Source: Carallia brachiata (Eukaryota; Streptophyta; Magnoliopsida; Malpighiales; Rhizophoraceae). From it: DNA of 64,000 nucleotides. Positions 25,615 through 36,500 of the stretch are shown here, piece by piece. The stretch covers positions 1,365,788 through 1,429,787 of the forward strand of contig JADCRB010000029.1 in assembly GCA_021464245.1 (NCBI GenBank). Direction: 5' to 3'. The stretch's first letter is position 1; each line of letters opens with the position of its first letter. Below the pieces are notes generated by a model. That model saw only the letters and a list, made by a program, of their open reading frames with translations, did not search any database and was not told the DNA's origin. Both the position numbers and the translations under genes were made by a program.

Positions 25615-26037
25615 TAACGTAGGATATGTCTTGAAGCATATTATTTACTATCTTGCTAATTTGGTTGGAATTTTTAATTATTGTTATTTTATAGTATTTT
25701 GGTTTATAAGGAGCTTTGGTTAAGAATATTCTGGAATATTTTAGAAAACTTGGTCATTAAGTATTCCTTATTAGCAAATCTTTAGGAGATTGATTTAGTT
25801 TCCTTCTTTAGTTTTACTTGATCATTAAGTTTGCTTGGTCAGTAAGTTTAGAAATTATTATAAACAAGTTTGTAAGCTTTAGGGCTAAAAAAATTACGAT
25901 TAGTTTATCAACATCGATCAATGAAAGTTCTCTATTGAGACTTATTTTTCTTTTCTAGTGGATTCCATAAATCCTTTTAAAAGCTCAATCGAGTGTTGGC
26001 TTTTGATATCTATATTCCGTGCTTCTTTCCTGTGTCA
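25615..26037 (+). repeat. 3' LTR of the gag-only element
   Basis: Paired copy of 24,097-24,519. It begins TAACGTAG (the first G is mutated compared with the 5' copy) and ends TGTGTCA, followed by the GACAT duplication. Confidence 0.9.
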
Positions 26038-26042
26038 GACAT

Positions 26043-26440
26043 GTTCATGGGTCCCTTCTACTCATTAGTGGTTGACAAGTACTGACAAACGCTAAATCAA
26101 ATATCAATTACTACTGTCTTGAATTGGTGTCAATTCACCATTAGAACCCAATAAAATAACCCCTATTGCATAAAAATTGATCATGTTTGTATACTTTTTG
26201 TTTCAAACCAAAGAATAATTTGATTATATCTTAATGCTAACATTTTCCCAAGTGATGGTTCTATTATCTCAATTTTTATGCGCATGTTATAAATTTTGTG
26301 CTGAGTAATAGATGATTGTGATAATGTTACTTATTGGGGCTTAAAGCTGCTGGAGCCAAGAGTCATGTTTTATCTTATCTCTAGAACAATTGTGAATGGA
26401 ATGATCAACGATGGTATGCACTAAAAGAGTTGTGCAAGTA
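26043..26440. other. Intergenic AT-rich DNA, nothing recognised
   Basis: Between the gag-only element and the next copia fragment. No coding or repeat signature was recognised. Confidence 0.4.
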
Positions 26441-28135
26441 AAACAAAACTTGGCTTAATTATCATTGATCCATCGGCAATACCTATATACATATAGACCT
26501 AATGTAGTTACAAAGGATATATAATAAGGGTAGACACAATTTGAACCTATAATAACCATACAAAATTGCTACCAGAAGATTAGTAACAATCCTACAATTT
26601 GGATACAAGAGAGATTCAAAAATCAAAATAAAGAGAAAGTAGTATCCAAAGATTGTCCACTATCATTTGATATGCCCCCGCAAGCTGGAGACGGTATTAA
26701 CGACACGCATTTTGGACCGCAAGGAAGTAAAACCATTGCGTAGACAATGGTTTTGTGAGACCATCGGCCACCTGGTCGGACCCTGCTATATGTTGTTGCT
26801 ACCAAAAGATTAGTAACATTCTTTCAATTTGGATACAAAAGAGATTCAAAAATCCAAATAAAGAGAAAGTAGTACCAAATGATTGTCCACTATCATCTGA
26901 TATGCCCTTGCAAGATGGAGGCGGTATTAACGACGCGGATCTTGGACCGCAAGGAAGTAAACCATTGCGTAGACAATGGTTTGTGAGACCATCGACCACC
27001 TGGTTAGACCCTGCTATATGTTGAACATTAAGAGCACCAGAAGTCACTCTCTCTCAGACAAAATGATAGTCCAAGGCCAAACGCTTCATCCTAAAACGAA
27101 AAATTGGATTATGAGGTAAATATGTGGCTCCAAGATTGTCACTAAAAATAATAGGCGATCCAGATATTGGAAGATGAAGCTCAACTATGAGATTCTAAAG
27201 CCATGCTATTTTTGCTGTAGTTGAAGCAATAGCATGATATTCAACCTATGTTGAAGATCGAGCAACTGTTTTTTGTTTGATATACTTCCAAGAGATAGAA
27301 TTAGATCCAAGAAAAACTATATAAGCTGAAGGAGATGATCAATCATCTAAATTGTCTCCCTAATCAGCATCACTGAATGCTTGAAGGTAGAAGTCGTCTA
27401 CAGGGCCACGATCAAGAAGAAGTCCATAATAGCGAGTACCCTTTAAATACCTTAAAATTCGCTTCAAAGTAGACTAATGTTGTTGAGTTAGAGAACACAA
27501 ATATTGGGAAAGCTTATTCACTGAGAAAGTAATGTCTGGATGAGTCAAAGATAAGTACTGTAGTGAGCCAACTAGCTATTTGTAAGCTTTCAGTTTTGCT
27601 AGCCCGGAATCATCATGCAGTTGCAATTTTGTACCAGTAGAGATAGGTGTCGGTTGCTCTTTGACATCTCAGTCCAAATGAGTCAAGAAGACGCTGCACA
27701 TACTGATGTTGGAATAAAAAGATACCACCAAGCTATACCAGGATCACTTCCATGCCCAAGAAAAAATGAAGAGGGCTAAGATCCTTCAAGGAAAAACGAT
27801 CAGACAACCTGCTAAGCACAAGAGATATCACTGACGGACTATTCCTAATGAGTATAATATCATCGACATAGACCAATATATAAAAAATGGCCCTATCTCG
27901 ACAATAAATAAATAAGGAGCTGTTCGAATTGGAATTAACAAATCCCAACTCAATTAGAAATGCACTGAACTCATGATACTAAACGCGAAGAGCCTGTTTT
28001 AATCAATAAATGGCCTTATTTAATTTGCAAACATGATGAGGCCAGTCAGGATCGATAAATACAGTAGGTTACTCCATAAATACTATCTGATAGAGAGTAC
28101 CTTGAAGGAAGGCATTGGTGATATCCAATCAAGGC
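26440..28135 (-). mobile_element. Broken Ty1-copia 3' half (RT, RNase H, LTR part)
   Basis: The minus strand carries copia RT from about 28,130 (NAFLQGTLYQIVFM), through YVDDIIL (about 27,850-27,870) and FSLKDLSPLHFFLGMEV (about 27,740-27,790), to RNase H (27,060-27,600), with many stops. A polypurine tract (GCGGGGGCA in minus sense near 26,673-26,681) leads into an LTR-like part. No matching 5' LTR, gag, protease or integrase follows, because homology stops abruptly near 28,135. The left limit of the LTR is uncertain. Confidence 0.8.
26566..27023. repeat. Tandem duplication of about 230 bp spanning the copia LTR/coding junction
   Basis: Unit 1 (26,566-26,795) and unit 2 (26,796-27,023) both run from TTGCTACCA(G/A)AAGATTAG to CTGCTATATGTTG, with about 10 percent differences. 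Each carries the inner LTR edge, the polypurine tract and the last codons of RNase H. Confidence 0.85.
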
Positions 28136-28902
28136 TCTGATGTTGCTTCTGGCACGGAAAAATAATCCAGATGGAATATTCATATGGGACACAGTAAGTG
28201 ACGTATCTGCTCTGGAAAGGTGCCAACCCACCCTAACAGGATGAGGGGAAGTGTACCAGGTAATATTGAGCCTGCCTGTGAGCTTATGGGAGGCCAACTG
28301 GGAATTATACTTGTCACTGGCCTCCCCCATTAATGCCTTAGCTTATCTGGGAAGCATGGATTTGACTATTTTCTAGGCACTTTTCAAAGTCTGGGGATTC
28401 ATCCAATCGTGCATGTGTTTCAAATGGCGCGCCATCTGCAATTTGCGACTGCCTGATTTATATATTGCGACTCTTCACCTTTCCACCCATGCTTCATTCA
28501 AAGAGTCACAATCCTACATTTCTTTTACTCAGCTCCCAAGTAAATTATTATTGGAAGGATTTTTCTTATCTCACCTCTTCCATTCATCTTTTATAATGAC
28601 ATCCAATGACAAGCAGAGAACACAATCTTCTTCTCGATCGTCCATATCTTCTAGGGAAACTCCTTCAAGAGGCTCCAATACCGCACTCTCGAAACATGTT
28701 TCGTCCTCAATTGGACCCCCGACAATGGGGAGTGGGGATCCTAGAAGTTACTCAGGAAATTACAACGATAACAATAGTTGTTGAGACTAATAAATTTGTG
28801 GGACAAGCACAAAAGCAAACGGCATTCTTAGAGCTCTCAAGACCAAGCTACTAGACGGCGAGGGAATGTGAGGACAATTAGCGATGATTTAGAAGAACAA
28901 CT

Positions 28903-28946
<44 letters not shown>

Positions 28947-29385
28947 TTAGAAGCATCTTTTGGCTCACATGGAAATGTGGCATCACCATGTAGTGCAGGG
29001 TTCTGACAATGCCATCAACAATAAATATAAGTATGAGGACGACTACGTAGCTTACACAACCAGCGCCTCAATTGCCACACGGACAGGTGGTAGACAACAA
29101 TTCGTTAGGCATGTGGAGGATGTTTTTGTCTTTTCAATTGAAAAATGCTATAATAAAATTTGTACAAAAAGGGTGAAAAAGGGTTTTAAAAATAACTTAA
29201 TTAATTTTAAATTATATTCTCTGCAACTTTGCAACTCTCTCTCCTCAAGCTCTTTCAGAAATCCCGTGAGCCAAAAATTTAAAAACTCTAATGGGTTTTT
29301 TTTTAACTTGTTTTTTGGAAGGGGGCTTACAGTTTGGTTGTTATTATGAACACCAGCAATGCAATCCAAGAGAAAATTGTGGTAT
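28136..29385. other. Mixed unrecognised sequence with a (GA)n microsatellite
   Basis: 28,136-28,380 is of normal complexity and adjoins the copia fragment abruptly. A minus-strand open frame there (28,046-28,330) does not match copia beyond 28,135. At 28,594-28,784 a Ser/Arg-rich plus-strand frame (MTSNDKQRTQSSSRSS...) is open but unrecognised. A (GA)n run lies at about 28,908-28,942. No firm gene call. Confidence 0.35.
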
Positions 29386-29389
29386 AAAG

Positions 29390-29553
29390 ATGGCGACAAT
29401 TGCACGAAAAATCAAGAATAGAGGAAAGAGGCGCTCAGTGGCAGTGAAAGCAAAAGCTCAAGCCATAAATCCACAAATCAGAAAGGATGAAGAGAAGGTT
29501 GTGGACTCTATTATAGTCTCTAAGCTCTCTAAACCCCTCACTGCCTATTGCAG
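29390..29553 (+). pseudogene. NEET: First-exon fragment of a NEET (CDGSH iron-sulfur) protein gene
   Basis: The ATG at 29,390 opens a frame reading MATIARKIKNRGKRRSVAVK, then INPQIRKDEEKVVDS and LSKPLTAYCR, ending at TATTGCAG|GTTTGC, a good donor. The segment from INP to YCR matches the conserved N-terminal part of plant NEET proteins, 2Fe-2S proteins of plastids and mitochondria used in iron and redox balance. The next exon, which should start with CWRSGTFPLCDGSH and supply most cluster ligands, is absent downstream. The leader before the conserved part is shorter than a normal transit peptide. It is therefore a truncated copy and cannot bind the cluster. Recognition is from family knowledge. 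Confidence 0.7.
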
Positions 29554-29784
29554 GTTTGCTTTTCTTCGACTCTCTATTGTTATTATTTCACTCAATTGTA
29601 GTGAAGATTGAATTTTTTTTTTTTTTTTTACGAATTTTGTACTTCTCTCCCTTACCATTTTTAGTCAATTAATAAGCATTTTCTAATCCAATATTTCACT
29701 TTTAAAACTCTTTTTTTTTTTTTTGGAAACTAAACTTTTGAGCTTGGCGAGCTGAGGAGTCTTTTTTAGCATATCCAGATGATT

Positions 29785-30010
29785 GCAGGACTGAGAGGCT
29801 CAAAGGTTTTTGGATAGGGAATTTAGTCAATATTGTGTGCACTGTGCACTTCAAGTCCATTAATTTTTTATACTTATGATACTGTACAAAAATTGGCTCT
29901 TAAAATAGTCTGGGAATGAGGAAGCCACTAACTTGAAGAGGTTTGTGGCTATTGCTGCTCCTGGAATAACTGCCACATTACTTTGCTTGCCTATGGACAC
30001 TATAAGTTGC
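29785..30010 (+). pseudogene. Mitochondrial carrier (BTL3-like) gene fragment
   Basis: Two stretches with frame breaks between them read RLKGFWIGNLVNIV (about 29,793-29,838) and RFVAIAAPGITATLLCLPMD (about 29,940-30,000). These match consecutive parts of plant adenine-nucleotide-type mitochondrial carriers (GFWKGN.VNI..TAPFKA and AGAAAG.TATLLCLP.DTIRT). The middle part between them can be followed loosely (FKSINF) but contains stops, and the rest of the six-helix carrier is missing. The closest family I recall is Arabidopsis BTL3 (At5g64970). A relic with no function expected. Confidence 0.65.
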
Positions 30011-30019
30011 AAAATGAAC

Positions 30020-30900
30020 TCGCTTAATCTCAATGGTTTTCTCGCTATATATAGATCTTGTAAGGTTGTAACGTTGTAAGAACATGTTTGTCTCTGGAAG
30101 AGTATCTTGGTGATAACATTTATGCTTCTCCAGATGTTACGCTATCGAAGCCTTGTGCGCCAAGACGCCCTATGTATACTATAATTTTGTAATCAAATCT
30201 TGTGAAGTAGTCTTGTGATTTGTTAATGGCATTTTCATCGAAGTAACTTACACAAGTTGTCATCAAACTAGGAAATGCATGCTTGATTGAATTTTTCCCT
30301 TATCTTTACGACTATTTCCCCCTCGGTCCACTTTGTTCTTGTTTTTTCTATTTGGGAGTGTGCAGGTTCTGGAAATACTAATTATTAGGCTATTGTTATA
30401 TATTTAATTTCATTTTTTCATGTCATAATTTTATTATTTTGTTCAATTGATGCCCTTTGTTTACGTTTGGCTTGATTGCCGTCAAAATGGATTTTGATTA
30501 ACATTACAAATATTTTGAACTTTAACTTCATGCTCATGCTAAAGTCAGATGAGAATGGGTAAATTTTTACCCAAATTTATCTTCAGGTTCTTATTTGTTT
30601 TGTTGGTCCAATTAATGCTTTTTTGGAGCTGAACTTGCTTTCATGAATGACTTTTTGCATTTGTGGGATCAAATATTGGAATCGGGATATGAGTCATCTC
30701 AATTATGAGTGAACAGTAGTTGAATGTCTTTGTTTCATCTTTGTTTGCTTGTCGAAGTTGGATTTGTAGTTTTTGTTATTGTTTGGAAGTAAAAAATGAA
30801 AAAAAAAATCAAAATTGGTGGTGCTTTGCCATAATGTTTGGACCTTTTTTTTAATATTTTCTCGTTCAATAAACAGTACATTCTCGGTAGGATCTCAAAA
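30020..30900. other. Unrecognised sequence between gene fragments
   Basis: T-rich, intron-like sequence of plus-strand character. No conserved coding stretch was recognised. Confidence 0.35.
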
Positions 30901-30929
30901 TAGATGTTGTGGTCAATTTAATTTTGAGT

Positions 30930-31210
30930 ACAGAGAGATGTGATGACCTTGGATATTGTAATGCAAACGCATATGTAAAAGTAGAATGGAGACCAGAGGC
31001 AGAGGAAGGAGGAAGATGCGGTGAGTTACACAAACCTAACGTTGAGTTAAGATTTTTTTTTATTTTATGTTTGGATCGTGTTTATGATAAATCTCGTGAA
31101 TGAGAATAAAAAGGTACATGTAGTGGTTGTTGATATTTCTGGCGGTCACCATGAGACCGACAATGTCTGCGATTTCAAATTTGTGCCAAGACATGATGTT
31201 CTCGCTTGCT
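30930..31210 (+). other. Exon-like coding pieces, unrecognised
   Basis: Two open stretches have protein-like composition. The first (about 30,935-31,019) reads RCDDLGYCNANAYVKVEWRP and ends at GATGCG|GTGAGT, a donor-like site. The second (about 31,108-31,205) reads KVHVVVVDISGGHH then TDNVCDFKFVPRHD. Neither was assigned to a family. They lie within the row of plus-strand gene fragments and may be more captured exons. Confidence 0.25.
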
Positions 31211-31467
31211 ATACTTACATCTATCTTTCGTCGTGGTGGTTGTTTTTGCTTCAAAAGTATTTTATTTAGCTTAATAAAATGAAATAGGTGGAAATATCTT
31301 TGTTTTGAAGGAATCTTTATAATTTTTTTTTGGTTGTCAAGAGAAGATAAGGGCTATTGCCTTCGGTAGGCAGTCTCCTAGTTTTGTATATGGAAGTGAC
31401 CGTTGTAGTCTTATTAATTTTGGGTACATGTATTTTTGTTGGTTGGATCTCTATCTCTTTGTTGCAG

Positions 31468-31542
31468 AAAAAATACAGTTCAGGCCTTTATACATGTCTA
31501 TCACCTCTTGAAAACAACAGATTGTGTGACAGTGTGCACAAG
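31468..31542 (+). pseudogene. Unidentified exon fragment
   Basis: The frame reads KKYSSGLYTCLSPLENNRLC followed by DSVHK, after a T-rich tract with GTTGCAG just before it (acceptor-like), and ends at ACAAG|TAAGTTT. Codon use and composition suggest a real exon. The parent protein was not recognised. Confidence 0.35.
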
Positions 31543-32132
31543 TAAGTTTAACTTTTTTTTTTTTCAAGAGGTTTCTGATTGAAATTTACCATTGAAACGC
31601 TTTTTGATTTTTTTTTCCCTCTTGGTGTTGTCTCTTATCAAATAAGTTATCCATAAGAAGCTGTAATTGTCAGCTATTTGTCACTACCGCTGCCACTACC
31701 TTCAGACCGGCACTTCAGATAAGTAGTAGCATTGATATTGAGTCATGTGGTCAGTATTTCATACCGATTCTCCTTTTTGAGATGGCAAAGGTTGTTTTTG
31801 GAGGTCATGCTTTGTGATCTAGTTCATTTACCAGTGATGTCAATTGCAGCATCAATTTACTTAAAGTATGTTGTCCCTCATAAATCTTGTAGGTCCAAAC
31901 ATCCAAGAATTCAAATACCTATGCATGTAATCTATGTGTCACCTTTATTGTAGATCGACTTGCAATATATTGGATCCACTAGCTGGGAAAAGTAGAAAAG
32001 GCCAGTAGAGAGGGCATTTTATTTTATTGAATTCACTATTTTATTTTGTGAATTTTCTTCAGTATCTTCACTATTTATTTTGCAAATTGTCTTCAGTATA
32101 TGTCTCCCCCTTTTTTTTTCCCCCATATTATA

Positions 32133-32250
32133 GGCCTAACCCAACTTGTTTATGGAGATCCAACGTTGGTGAGGGATAAAGTAATGAAATCTTTGAAGCT
32201 TGGGCCTTTTTTAGTGGAGGACTTCATAGCTCTTGCTGTAGGTAGATCGG
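32133..32250 (+). pseudogene. Unidentified exon fragment with good splice borders
   Basis: After CATATTATAG at about 32,123-32,132 the frame reads LTQLVYGDPTLVRDKVMKSL then KLGPFLVEDFIALAVGRS and meets TCG|GTATGT. Acceptor, coding stretch and donor are all well formed. The sequence looks strongly protein-like, but I could not name the family. It may come from the same source gene as the piece at 31,468. Confidence 0.4.
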
Positions 32251-33044
32251 TATGTGTCTATGTGCTATTTGAGACTAATCTATAATCTCCTAACAAGATT
32301 TTATGTTTTCAGTAATAGTAAAGATGAGCTGTTTGTCAATGCAGTGTAACAACTTTTGCACTTTATCTCACAGGTGAGCTGGTTACATGATAGTTCTCTT
32401 GAACAATATATGATCCGGATACGTTTGAGTGCAAATTATATTATGCCTTTGTTTTATTCTTCTTATGAACGCAATTATTTTGTCACAATTTTCAATGCAT
32501 CAATGGTTGTGTTGTGTTGGTTTCTTCTTCAATGCTGTGTTTAAATTCTAGTAAATGTTGTAGCATGTTTTCTTGATGTTATAATCTGAAAAACAAAAGC
32601 TAGACATGCAATACGCTGAATTACGACATTAGATTTTAGAAACTTTTAAAGTTTTTAGTAGTCAATTAAAAACTGTGGTTCTGAAACAAATTGGATAGTT
32701 TTTTTCCATTTAGCTTGTTTCATGGATGGATAATTTAAGAAATGTACAACCGAAACTTGTGAAAGGAAAAGATCATATTGGTTCTAGTTTTTTTTTTATG
32801 TGAACCAGCACTATGTCTTTTTGTGATGTTCCTGATACTAACAACTACTGAGCTACTTGTGTTCTTGTTTCTGTTGCCTTTTACAGTTACTTATTGGCAC
32901 AACACTTAATTCTTATTGGATAAGCTGATTTATATAATTATATTTTCCCCATTCCAATGATTCCCTCTCATTTGGTCTCATTTGGTCTTATGTGCACTGG
33001 TTTCCTTTCAATAGATATTTCCTCTCATTTCATTTTAAGTTGTG

Positions 33045-34010
33045 CAAGAATTCCATGGTTTGGAAGCCCTTAGATATACTTGGTTTTTCACTGGATGCAC
33101 CACCAAATTTAAGAACATCAAGACCTGAGAGGCCACTTTCAGCTTCCAGGGGTAGGCCTAGGCTACCTACTTCACGTTCTTGCTTTGTTGAGCCCACATC
33201 TAATGAAAGACCAAGACGAGAATCATGTTCTCCCTCAAGAGGAGGAGCCCTTAATGTATTTATGCACACCAGTGGGAGTTTTGTTCCTGTTGTGAGTCAC
33301 AGACATTCTACAGTTTATGACAATATGAGTCTCGTTGTAATTAGAACAAAAGTGGTTGAAGCAAAAACTAGCACATCCCAAACAAAATGGCAAGCATTCT
33401 CCTTATGGTAGCCTCTTTGGGAAGTCTGCCTCTCCAGAAGGCTCAAGCTTTGGAAGAATGCTCTCAAAGAAATCTTGGGACATGGCTATAAGACACATGG
33501 TATGTATTTTTACAACTAGGATAAATGTTTCCATTTTAATCAAGACTGGCACGTTTGGATACATAACATAAAAATATATACTGAGACAGTAGATAGAGTA
33601 TTTTGAGTTAATGTAATTGTTGGATAAGATTTTTTTTTTTATTTCCACGTGTTTGATGTTACTGAATGTTTAAGTTATCCCCAATTGCAAGACACATTGC
33701 TATTAAGTTATTGGATGTTCTTTTTATCTTTATTACCCAAAGTGATTGTTTATTCTAAGTTCACTTTTAATTTTTATGCAGGACACGAAGCAAAGCATTC
33801 CAAACAATCTGAGGTCTTTCTAGCATTTTGATGTACAATATGAGATCAAGGCATGCACAGAGCTGAACAGTTGGTGTAGCAGACTTTCCTCTTGCAACAA
33901 CCAGCAATGCTAGTTAAGAAGTGAGTGTCAATAATAACAATTGTTGTTTAGATGGGTGCAAATTAGAGAATGATATTGGGATTGACAAAGGCCAATCTCC
34001 TTTATGAGGC
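33045..34010 (+). pseudogene. Fragment of a Ser/Arg/Pro-rich FLO11-like plant protein gene
   Basis: The frame begins near 33,080 with LGFSLDAPPNLRTSRPERPL and continues with SASRGRPRLP, a PRRESCSPSRGGALN stretch and SHRHSTVYDNMSLVVI. After a frameshift near 33,350 it continues as HPKQNGKHSP ... FGRMLSKKSWDMAIRHM, meets GTATGT (33,500), then an intron ending TTATGCAG at about 33,781, then TKQSIPNNLRS. Further matches with stops (MRSRHAQ; VADFPLATTSNAS; NNNNCCLDG) reach about 34,000. The pattern SLDMAIRHMDIRR ... IPNNLRPLM belongs to a plant-specific, mostly uncharacterised family (Arabidopsis At2g40070-type, often labelled flocculation FLO11-like). The N-terminal half is absent and the frame is broken, so it is a relic that keeps its intron. 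Confidence 0.65.
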
Positions 34011-36500
34011 AGGTGATGGTTGGCCTAAGAACTGAGATACAAAATGATTTTCTAATCACCTTATACATCACTGTGGGTCATATGGCAGCCCAAACGATTG
34101 GAAAAGGAAATCAATTTTTGATTAGTTTATTGTTCCAATATTTGATGCAAAGTTTGTCATATTGGTTGGCAATCATGTTTTATGTAATCAAGAATAGATA
34201 TCTTAATAGGAAGGTAGCTTATAAATCAAGGTTTATGATCCTGCCTTCTTGTCCACCACGTTAATTGGGTCTGCACAAAAATTTGAGACTATATCCTTTG
34301 GGCTTGGATCACCACCCATCCTAAGGCAAGAATAGGGTTGGGAGTTCAACTGATGTTCCCTCAAAAAAAAAAAACCTCACAAAGTGAAATTTGGGAATTT
34401 GTCCTTGAAAGAATCATTTAATGATTGGTCCACAGGGGCATTAGGTACTTCTAATCTTTTTTTCTTTGCTTTTGCTAGTTGCCTTATCCAAATTCTAGAT
34501 TACAGTAATATACTAATGGCTTATGTGTACACAAATTTATAGATTATTTGAATGAACAAGTTGTATATTACATGTAAAACATTTTACAATACACAAATAA
34601 TATTTTCTATCACAACATTAGACAAAAGCATGTTTTCAGTCTTCCCATTGACTAAAGCCTCAACGATAAAGATCTCAATTTCGCACAGCAGCAGCTCTTT
34701 TAGTTGTCGAGGAAGATGTACACTCTGATGGCTTCCAGACAAAGAAACCTGCATATAATTGGAGCTGGCTAAAGAACCAATAACATGAAACTTGAATGGC
34801 AAAGATTTGGTTCCAGGAATATGGTTAGACAAGATTTGGTTTCAGGAATATGGATAGAATGACAAAGAATTGCTTATATTAGATTATCATTTCGGGAAAA
34901 ATTGGCCATTGGATTTTCTTTTTTTCGAAATTACAAGAGAGATTGTTCATTAATTTATATTGAATTTTATTACTTCCTATTAAACAGAATGCAACTTTAT
35001 TATTTCCTAATTTTTCAATATTGCAATACCTTTTTTTTTATTGGACCTCTAGTGTTATATTCTTCACTAGTTTTGACTTAAAAACATTAAAAGGAATATA
35101 ATTTCATTTAAGTGATGCAATTTATTTTTTTTATTTTTATGTCAATTATTTAACTTTGTATAATTTTTAGATTGCTTTTAGAACTATCGTGCATGCTAGT
35201 TGTTGACTTTTTTTTATGAGGAAGAGTCGTTTAGTAGTTTATCGTACGATGAGATTGCTATATTTGCTTATTCTAAGAAAATTAAAACATTTATCTCTAT
35301 TAATTTTTCCTAAAAAATTAATGTGTCTGTATAAAAGTACAAATCTAATCTTGGAAAGAACTGGGATGTGAGACTGAAAAAATTATGTTATCATCTAGTT
35401 CAACAAACTTTTAAATTGGTAGTTATTAATTTTGTTCTCTTTTATTATGAATAAAATTTATTTATAATCTAGCACCACATAAATTTCATTTTTTTATTTT
35501 TTAAAAAAACTTCACTCATCGTGTTAGACAAAAAAAATAAATAAATTATACTAAAATAACAATCTCATCATATGATAAACTGCTCAACAACTTGACTATA
35601 ATCATCAAGTTCAGTTTTATTAATTTAAAAAAATTTCGTGCAGCAGTAACCAAACTGTGGCATTAAGCGTTAACAAAGAAAATTCAATTCTTTTTCTTTT
35701 TATTTTTTGGGATTTTTTATTAAAGGACCACGAGACCAAAATACCATGTACTAACCAATAAAACAACAAAGCAACATACAAGTTGATTAAAATAATTTTA
35801 ATTTAACTCATATTTTTTAATAAGTGTAACTTATTCATAATCTTATATTATATAACAAATGGACTCTATTTCAAATTAAAAAATGAAAAAATAAATTTAT
35901 GTTGTATAATATAATGAGTGAATTTTACTGAAAAATAGAATAAAATTAACAAATATTGTAAAAAAAAAAAACAACCAAATGAGAAGGAACGAGATGAAGA
36001 AGAAGATTTTCCTTTTTTTTTTTAAGCTTGAGATGAAGAAGAAGATTTTTTTTTTTTTTTTAGCTTAAGATGAAGAAGAAAATTAATAAAACAGAAACTT
36101 CTAAATCTTTCCTATTATTATTAATTTACTACAAATAAAATAAAATATAAAATAAAGTATTATTGGCATATTTGTAAGTATTTAAAAAAAAAATCTAATC
36201 TGCTTTGTTATTCAGGTCATTTGTCGACTAAGTCATCCCATCTAACGGACTAAAAAAAGTGTAGTTTGGATACAATTTATTTTCTTTTTTTTTATCATTA
36301 ATATTTTTTCGTTCCCCATCAGTTATAATATAAGAGAGGATGACCACTGGAAACAATTTTTTACACTTATTTCCTTATTTTTCTATAACAAATGATTAAA
36401 TGATTACGAAACGTATTTCTTTTATACAACACTTAGTCACTTACTACAACAACATTACTTTTCCCATATGACACTTCACTTTTGACATATTCCTTCTATT
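34011..36500. other. Intergenic AT-rich DNA with a small tandem repeat
   Basis: No gene recognised. A minus-strand open stretch at 34,584-34,832 (VHLPRQLKELLLCEIEIF) is protein-like but unidentified. About three copies of a 40-bp unit (GATGAAGAAGAAGATTTT plus a T run and AAGCTT/TAGCTT) lie at about 35,990-36,085. Confidence 0.4.

Larger units (their letters stand above)
24097..26037 (+). mobile_element. Non-autonomous gypsy-like LTR element with gag remnant only
   Basis: Two LTRs of equal length (423 bp; 24,097-24,519 and 25,615-26,037) are flanked by the duplication GACAT at 24,092-24,096 and 26,038-26,042. A primer-binding site TGGTATCAGAGCC lies at 24,522-24,534 and a purine-rich tract at about 25,602-25,612. 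The internal region is only about 1.1 kb. It codes for a gag-like segment (24,762-24,960; YFEFYDIEEEEKVQIAASKL then WWADVQ ... GKPKIQSWSRM), typical of Ty3-gypsy capsid, and a second acidic frame (25,094-25,600). No protease, RT, RNase H or integrase is present. The element must have relied on enzymes from a relative. It fits the TR-GAG or small LARD type. Confidence 0.88.

Noticed and set aside
34260..34375. Possible SINE with poly-A end near 34,364-34,376
   Set aside because: A-run present but no A box, no second copy and no flanking duplication could be found.
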